From positions 1 through 26,125 of the forward strand of contig NW_003216052.1 of NCBI RefSeq assembly GCF_000006405.1: 26,125 nucleotides of DNA, given 5' to 3'. How positions within the stretch are numbered: the first letter of the stretch is position 1; every line of letters starts with the position of its first letter. The notes beneath the pieces are model-generated. The model was not told the origin of the DNA. It searched no databases and worked only from the letters and a program-made list of their open reading frames with translations. This document shows, one piece after another, positions 19,232 through 26,125 of the stretch. The DNA is from Perkinsus marinus ATCC 50983 (lineage: Eukaryota; Perkinsozoa; Perkinsida; Perkinsidae). Made by a program: the position numbers and the translations under genes.

Positions 19232-20908
19232 ATGCAAGCTCAACGAAGCACTGGTGTTTTCACCGAATCAAATCGTGATCATGACGTGCTATGCTCGATG
19301 CTGGAGCTGATAGGAGCCGCAAGTGACTTGGAATGGCTACCATATGGGTTACCTGTGCTGAAACTTCGAGGACTGAGTCCTCCAAAGCGGAAGGGCGCTC
19401 TGCGGATGAGCTACTTCGATCCTCGCAAGGTATCAAGACGCTCTCGCCAAGCAAGCATTTGAACGGCAGCAGCTTGAGGAACGCAGACGAGGTCATCGCT
19501 CGTCTGCTCCCACTGTAAAACGATCCCTCAGAAGGCGATTAGAAAGGCTGTAGGTCTTAGGCCCGCTCATTGTACCTCGAATCTTCGTAGCTGATAAGCA
19601 TTCGCTACCCTAAGGTACGAGGATGCCAGGTCACGCAGACTGAGGCAGCAAGAGTCAGAGGCTAGCATGGAAATCCAAGCTAGATCGCTGTCGGAAAGTG
19701 GCAAACTCTGCCCGAAGTCGCGAAAGTTGGCGGAGGCGCGGAAGAAGAGGATATCCGCCCAAAGACGTGCCCAACTAGCAAGGTCGGTGAAACCTTAAAG
19801 CCTACTTACTAGCCGCTATCCATGATATCAATAATATAAGCCTCTATCAGTGATAGACAACAGTCGTCCGAACTGAGCGACCCGTGAGAGCTATTCGACT
19901 TTTCGTTTTATAGGCTATCAACGATATAGGTATCAATGATAGCGAATCGCAACTGTGTTCACTGTAGGGCTTTGACGCCGCCGACGAGGCCAGTCGCGAA
20001 GAGCACAGTCGAAAAGAAGCGACAAGCTGCCATAGAAAAAATGGACGCTTTCCTCCAGCGCAACGAGTTGGCTTCAATAGCAAAGAAGGAGCGTGCGCGA
20101 AGAAAGTTGAAGTTGCAGGAGTAGGAAGCTTCAAGATTGAAGTTCCATCACTGGTCGTGGGTGACCACTCTTCTGTCCAGGTTGGCTGAGCTGTCGGAAT
20201 GCACCTTCCACCCCAATTTATCAACTTCACGGAACTCCCATTGCGAGGTTTGTCCGGTTTCCCTCCGTAGATCACCTGCTGGTATTCCCATCAGACCGAC
20301 ATGCCTCTGAAGCGAGCTCTAAGCTCACGATCAGCTCGTGGGCAGAGTGTGCATGAACGGCTGTATGAGACGTGGGTCGTTGGAGTCCTACCCCGATGCT
20401 GTGTGAGCTCTAGATGTGCACTTTTGGTAGGGGCATGCTTTACAAGATTAAACGGGAGCAAGTTTATGACAGTGCGAGAGTAGCTCGGGAGAGAGAGGAG
20501 CTGAGCTGCTGTAAGGTCGGCATGTCGTACTCATTCCTCCTGCCATGTCAGTCCACTCCAATGAATCACCCAACGCCGATGAGTTAAGGTACGTTCACCC
20601 CTCTGATCTCGACTCATCATCATCAAACGGGACGATGGCTCGACAGTGCCTATGATAGCGACTCCACATCTGTTGTCAGCCAAACCTCGTTCTCATCACA
20701 GAACTCCATGCTAGTATGCATGCTCAGCAAGGATGGGCGCGTGGATGGGTTACTGTCCAACTCCTTTTGTTAGGCCCTCGAAGACGAGGTTCGCACAATG
20801 GTGGCTGAGTACTTAGCGTCACGTGGACGGCGCTCAGGTGACGTCTCTCCTCGTGCTTCGAGCATTTACGACAATGAAGATCTCGCGGGAAGTCGAGTCG
20901 GGTCGTGA
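19232..20908 (+). CDS. Coiled-coil protein with ERLY and CTFHP motifs
   Basis: Function not known. Resolved exons: one ending 19549, then 19615-19782, 19968-20120, 20181-20247, 20295-20371, 20431-20510, 20552-20588, 20647-20713 and 20774-20908 (TGA). All these junctions are phase-consistent; introns are 41-65 bp except 19783-19967 (185 bp). The protein is charged and helical: ERLYEDARSRRLRQQE across the first junction, AKKERARRKLKLQ then ELAELSECTFHP across 20121-20180, then HERLYET and VYDSARVARERE, and a serine-rich, acidic C-terminus (ALEDEVRTMVAEYLASRG). The paired motif ERLYxDAxxR ... ECTFxPxL recurs in uncharacterised proteins of flagellated protists and apicomplexans as I recall them; a cytoskeletal or axonemal role is a guess. 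The 5' end is unresolved: the frame from 19232 has a possible ATG but I could not phase it onto the exon ending at 19549. Confidence 0.6.
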
Positions 20909-21182
20909 TGTGTGTCTCGCATGAGCTTCCACCTAACTGAACTATTTGTTTTGTTCATCTCTCAATTAAAGGAATATCCGACTAATAGAAGCATAGTTGT
21001 GATACTAACATGTGAGGGCTCTCTGGGTCAACGGCTACATAGATCGAACTGTTGAGCTGTCCCTGTTGGGTCTGATACCCGTTCTTGTCGCCTAGTCAAG
21101 CCAGTGAAACGCAGAGCCTGTAATGCGGTTGTCAGACTTAGCTATAGCGCCACTGTTCGTAGCTGCCCCCTCCCCCCTCCCA

Positions 21183-21577
21183 ATGCTGGTCGAAAATGAG
21201 CGTATTGTGGGACTTTGTTATATACAACTCGATGAGTCTACGTCTGCTCTTCTCGCACAGCAGGATGCGCTCAAGACACAGTAGGAATGCTACAAGGTTT
21301 CAAACCAGTACATTCGATTCCATGACAAGGTTTAAACTGCTGTTTCCAGTGTCTTGTGTAAGGCCATGTTCGGGTGAGATGTCCGACGATGGGCGCCATT
21401 CCAGAGTGGCTGAGCTTTTCTTCAGGGGTTTGCATACGGCAAATCGAGTATATGGAAGAGCCGGTCTCCATTGATCCTAGAAGAGCACTGTGTCATCCGG
21501 TGATGACCCCAGCCCTCTTAAACAAATACAGGGCAGATGTAATGACTCCACAGCTCGCCTCAATAAAGGACCACTGA
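21183..21577 (+). CDS. Small three-exon gene, unknown function
   Basis: Exons 21183-21280, 21330-21373 and 21426-21577 join in phase through introns of 49 and 52 bp and total 294 bp, 97 residues plus stop. The protein starts MLVENERIVGLCYIQLDE, has a short helical stretch (TSALLAQQDALKTQ), a cysteine cluster (SCVRPCSGVC) and ends KYRADVMTPQLASIKDH. No family recognised. Upstream exons may exist, because the frame stays open a little before the ATG. Intron sizes match the rest of the window, which is the main support. Confidence 0.45.
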
Positions 21578-22054
21578 AGCACAGATGACAAACACGATAT
21601 GCATAAAGAACCCGGGTGATCCGTCTTCACGAGTCGTGAATCACGACCAAATCGAGATTAAAGACCGCTAGCGTTGTGCACAGTATTGATTTTGCGTAGT
21701 AGGTGTCCGGTCCGGTGAAAAAAGAAACAGTTTCCTTTGACTCTTGTGTACGCTACGGGGTCTCCAAGCCTGACGCGCTTGATTCCTTCTATCACCCACT
21801 GAAACTCGTCCGCCTTTGATTCAGAGGAGGCTCAGGGTTGGGAGAAGGGGGAATGAGAGCGAGGTGTGAAGTATAGGGTCAAAGAAGCGACACAGATGGG
21901 ATATCTCGTCAGTCAAGCAATAGCTCTTCAACCGCTGCTGGATGCAGAGGCGATAATCACCATACAAACGAATACTGGCAACGATTTGGGAGAAGTACGG
22001 TATACGAAGAAACTCTAGGCTCCAAAAATGATGAGAAACATTGCCTGAAACATG
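21578..22054. other. Spacer between convergent genes
   Basis: About 480 bp between the stop of the small plus-strand gene and the last recognised minus-strand OPR exon. No motif seen. The 3' end of the OPR gene could extend into it. Confidence 0.4.
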
Positions 22055-23907
22055 CTACCGTCTCGGCGCCAACTGAAGAGCTTCATCATTGGCCTGCAGC
22101 CCGGCCATGCCCACCGCTAAACGAACCAGGTTCTGTTTTGTAAACCGTTGCATATCCACAGGTGCTCGAGGGCCCCAGCCGAGGGCGAAGCTCTCGAGGA
22201 CATCAGCCGCATCGACTGGTGATGAGTGCGAGGCGAAGTACCTCCAGCTAAACCGTAAGCTACTTACCCTCCTCGCCATACTTACACCACTTTTATCATG
22301 TCCGCGGGTTCCTTGACCATTTCATCGTAACGATCAGCGAGCACCTTAGCTCGATCGAGCATTGCTGACCATAGCAGGGTATTGGCAGGTGGTGGACATA
22401 CTGAGATCGACGCAAATCATTAGAGCGACACTAAGGAGGCCACCTACAGCCTATTGCATTAAGGGCTCTAGCTAGTGTGCCAATGCAGGAAGAACTCAGT
22501 GTAGTTATCCTCTTCAACAACAGTTTACTATCAGCCCATGCATGGTGACACGCAGCCAAAGATACCATACCATTGGCAGCTAACACCTGGGGGAGGGGGG
22601 TCTGCGCACAGCTAAAATTTTCGGAAGAAGACCCACCGAACATCCCCAAAGGCCATTGGCGAGCCCCACATCAACGCCCTTATGGAGGGCTAGATGAGCT
22701 CGGGAGCCGAGAGCCTCTGCGAGGTCTCGGGAGCGGGGACCAGGCAAAGGCACTACGTTGGCCAGCGACCATAGCATGGTCGAAAGGTGTTGGGGAGAGG
22801 CACTGTCGATGACTAAGGAGGGCCGGAGATGGGAAAGTGATGGTAACACACATGGAATCATTTTCGTGTGAACTAAGACGGCTAGAATAGGAATACTAGT
22901 ACTTCGACCCTTCTCGCCTCCACTACGGACCCTCCCCTTACTCTGCAATCCCCTCTCGGAGAGCCTCTCCAAGACTGGCCCTCGCCAACTGACATCGTAG
23001 GTCTTTGTGGGTATTCGAGCCAGAGACCAGAGGGTATTGGACAAATTCTGCGTCGAGAAATGGCTGAGGACAGCAGTAGACTCTTCAGTGATCAACTGAT
23101 GGAAAAAGCGTAAAAACCTCATACCCAAAGAGTCCAGCACACCTGAGCAATGAAGCATTCGAATTGAAGTGAAGGGCCGCTCCATAGCTGGCGGCGAGCT
23201 GTGGCCCATAGCAGCAGCCCTAGGTTGTGGGGAGGTATCCTAAGACTACCCATGGCCACCATACCCCTCTAGGTACTCTTCTACTCGAGGAGCTCCTTCC
23301 GCAATAGATCCGAGTCGAAGCTTCGAAGCCTGGTAAGGGCTAGCCTGATGGCCTCAGTAGATGCCTCCGTGTCACAGGCAACTAGGGTATACGATAAATT
23401 GACCAAGTCGAATACGTTGAAGGTACTCTGAAGATACCACAAGATACTCTCTGGGGTAGCTCCCGACCCTCCCGCCGTACCAAGTCGAGCACCCCAGCAG
23501 CCACGGCCTGGGGTATCTCCCGTTCCCACCAGCCCCCGAGAGCTCTATCATTAACCTTCTGGGCACACCAAAGCATCGTAGTAATGTTACGAGGGGTCAG
23601 CTGTGCCTCTCGGTACCTGATACTCACGCTATTAAGGATAGGAAGACGTGCAGAGGTACCAATCCCAACCCCTGCCATTGACCAATCTCTGGAACTCAGC
23701 GAGGACCTCAGCGGCATCCGCTTGCGAGGTCGGCTCCTTCGGTAGCTTATTAAGGCCGTAGTGCACGAGGCCTATCATTTTACCGGGACTACCTCCATGA
23801 CGTTCAGCAAGTCTAGCCAGGGCTGCAACCATTCCAGAAAAAAAGAAATGCGTTGACGAGATAATTTGCAGGAGATTATCGCTTCGCTCCGCCACCAAAA
23901 TTGTCAC
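22055..23907 (-). CDS. OPR-type helical-repeat protein, likely organellar
   Basis: Multi-exon minus-strand gene. Recognisable repeats in order: LTPRNITTMLWCAQKV (about 23.57 kb), FNVFDLVNLSYTLVACD (about 23.41 kb), FSTQNLSNTLWSLARI (about 23.05 kb) and ASPQHLSTMLWSLANV (about 22.77 kb), followed by VDVGLANGLWGC. The pattern P-x-x-L-x-N/T-x-L-W-x-x-A is the signature of octotricopeptide/RAP-type alpha-helical repeats, a family that binds RNA in plastids and mitochondria. One intron is supported by phase: a 53-bp GT-AG intron between AGVLDL and STFNVFD. Likely further exons lie at 22431-22649 and 22055-22279 (LVRLAVGMAGLQAND). I chose the end of the 5' frame at 23907 as start, but the true ATG may differ (MVAALARLAERHG is an internal option). 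No RAP domain was recognised. Confidence 0.7.
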
Positions 23908-24064
23908 TCTTGAATCGCTTCGCTCCGTCTTTTTCTATTCGTACTTGATAGTGTCACACTTGACTGTAGTCAGCTCCAACTATGGTTTGGAATTGGGCCT
24001 ACAGTAAGGCAGGCGCTTGAGAATCATCATCGCTGAGGTGTAGGGGACTTAATTTCAATAAGCG

Positions 24065-25938
24065 ATGATAGAGGACCTGTTGTTGTTTACAATAGGTGAT
24101 GTATCAGTGGAGGTGAATCCAAATCGATCAAATATCTTTCTTCCGGACCTGATTCGTATCTTTCAATTCAGATGCCTTTGGCATACCCTCATGACAGGTG
24201 ACCCAATACTGGATGCTGGAGGGAGTCTAGAGTACCTGTATGCGGTCCTGGGCCCTCGAGGGATGCTCCTTGGGGCTGCCCTCCTCATCTGGACCCTCCA
24301 CTACTTCATGGTGCTGCATCAGCGGCCCTACGTCTATTTCTCGGGAACGAGGTCGACTCGAATCTTGGTAGTATCATAGGTTCATCTCGGCAAGATACGA
24401 ACTAGGTACGATCTCATCCTCTTAGGAACTGTGTCCCGCTGCAACTACTTCGTACTCCCCCGCCCTCTGGTGTTTTGGTAGCGGAACACTACAGACCTTA
24501 GCTGGCACTTGGTGAGCCCCCAAAGAGCCCCAAGGCAGCCCCCGGGCACCTCCTCTCAGGCTCCTTGGTAATGTCGATGAGCATACCCCGCCGGCCCCTC
24601 CTCTACCCGGTGCCTGCCAGTACACCCGTGAGTTCATACGGGTAACTACCCCTCCCGTTAGAGCCCTCTTCATCAACCCTACTCAGGTCTCTACTGGTCG
24701 CACAGTGTCCCTCGACTGGTTACCGATTGGGGACCAAAGGGCCCCTCCAGGGACCGGTCTCCGCCCACAGGATTGCTTCGCTCTACTCATTATCCTCAAC
24801 CACGGCATTGGCGGAGCTCTGGTCAATGGTTGCATAATAGAGACCATCCAATACGCTCAAGTAAAGGATCGGCCCTGTCCAGCTTAAATGATAGTCTCTG
24901 TCCCCTGCAGTCCCTGGGCTTTGCCTGTGTAGTAGTGAACCTACCTGGTGCCGGGGGTACTGTCGCCCCCTTGCCCGCCAAGGGTGGTGATGGTAGCCTC
25001 ACGCCATGTGCCAGTGTACTGCGTCCATCATTCAGAAGGGAGGTGGCTGAGGCAATGGATGCCATCGACAGGCGACTTAAGAATTGGGATCAACTGCAAC
25101 AGCAGCAACAGCAGGTACGTCATGTCCGACCCCTTTCAATTATACTGTTGTCTGTTAGACTGCCACACCACCCCCGGGGTCCTCAGACCCACGCTCATCC
25201 CCAGCAGTAACGCCTCGGCCAATGGGGTCAGCCTCGACATCAGTGTCGCTACCTAAGGGCCTCATTGCCTTTTCTGCTGGAGGCCTGCATGCCCTAGATT
25301 ACTTGGCACACTTTACCCCTCGGTCCTCGTCGACTCCTGACCAACAGGCCGCCGAGGGTGGTCCTGATGACCACGGTAGTGCTGGCACTTGTTCGGTGGC
25401 TGCTGCTGGTATTGGAGCCTGTGCCTTTGGTCACGTACCGTTAAAACCAGAGAAGTGGGCCGCCGACTCGAGTAGTGCTAAACGAGACTTCTTAGCTCGC
25501 TGTAAAGTCCAACTTCGGCAATGTTGTGCTGCTGGTGATTCTGATCTAGAACAGTGCCAAGCAGCGATGAAAGCGGAGACCCTCCTCGAATTCGAGACTG
25601 CCATGTTGCCACTGACGGGCCCGTCTGTCGGACCCTTCAAGCCCTACGACAGTATATCATCCCTCACCATCCCTGTGTGTCTGTACTTCTCCCGGGACGA
25701 TCCTACTATAGACTTCGATTCGGATGTTGACCTGCTACAACTCGCTGTGAAGGGCCGAGAGCATTTAGTGACAGCAGTGACCGAGACTGGTGGCCACTGT
25801 GGGGGCTTCACGACCAGCTCATTGTTCCGTTCTCGGAAGCCTTCTTCCAAGCGGGATAGTCTTGGCTCTGGAGTGCGATATCCCATCACCTTCATGGTGG
25901 ACTTCATTGCTGCTAGCCTGCGGCCAGTACTACTATAA
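24065..25938 (+). CDS. YheT/ABHD1-3-like alpha/beta hydrolase, membrane-anchored
   Basis: Likely a lipid or ester hydrolase of the YheT/EMB8/ABHD1-3 family. First exon 24065-24351 carries a hydrophobic segment (MLLGAALLIWTLHYFMVL), a probable N-terminal membrane anchor as in that family. Then a segment to about 24567 with an ambiguous acceptor, a small exon 24621-24641 (YTREFIR), 24687-24860 (SLDW, ILNHGIGGA), 24911-25114 (GFACVVVNLPGAGG, ending in a short Gln run) and 25159-25938. The last four are phase-consistent, with introns of 45, 50 and 44 bp. The nucleophile elbow reads AFSAGG rather than the usual GxSxG; the acid is likely in FSRDDPTID and the base in GGHCGGF. An insert rich in Ser, Pro and Gly (about 25159-25245) precedes the elbow. 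The start is uncertain; an upstream exon could exist. Confidence 0.78.
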
Positions 25939-26125
25939 TATTGATAAATCAATTCGACAGCACATTTGGAATATTTGTTTCCCATGTACCTCTCTGGCTT
26001 TGCGTCTTCTTCTGTGGCTACTCTCACAGCATTCCCTCCTCTCGTAATAGTTGTTGTTGTTCATCTCTCCGTCGCCATGCTGCTCCGTTTCTACCTCGAC
26101 AATAATGGCAAGCGTGTGTATACGT

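Overview
The window looks like nuclear DNA of a small-genome protist. No gene is a simple bacterial ORF. Every recognisable protein is split by GT-AG introns, most of them only 40-60 bp. In one gene I could place all 19 introns (43-59 bp), and the joined frame stays open for 754 codons. Very short dense introns, an organellar-type OPR repeat gene, a fused menaquinone/phylloquinone-pathway gene and ERLY/CTFHP coiled-coil repeats fit an alveolate such as Perkinsus. That taxonomic guess is inference only. Splice sites below were assigned by reading motifs and checking phase by hand.

Left part (1-7177) is repeat-rich and has no convincing protein gene. 1-830 is a 73-bp satellite (about 11 copies, with a 146-bp alternation). 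1118-4122 is a composite tandem array in which tRNA-Arg(ACG) genes alternate with one to three copies of a 110-bp element (121-bp period). Decayed outlying copies lie near 6.0-6.5 kb. A 105-bp inverted-repeat element with TA ends sits at 5551-5655.

Middle part (7178-17395) holds two divergent genes. The minus-strand gene (13526 down to 7178) encodes MenF, MenD and MenH in one polypeptide with no MenC between MenD and MenH: a PHYLLO-like fusion in the bacterial order F-D-H. A 100-N assembly gap hides the end of MenF and start of MenD. The plus-strand gene (14211-17395) is a complete long-chain acyl-CoA synthetase in 20 exons.

Right part (17396-26125) holds a plus-strand coiled-coil protein with ERLY and CTFHP motifs (to 20908), a small plus-strand three-exon gene (21183-21577), a minus-strand OPR-type repeat protein (about 23.9 to 22.06 kb) likely to act on organellar RNA, and a plus-strand membrane-anchored YheT/ABHD-type alpha/beta hydrolase (24065-25938). 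About 1.8 kb (17396-19231) has scattered open frames I could not assign.
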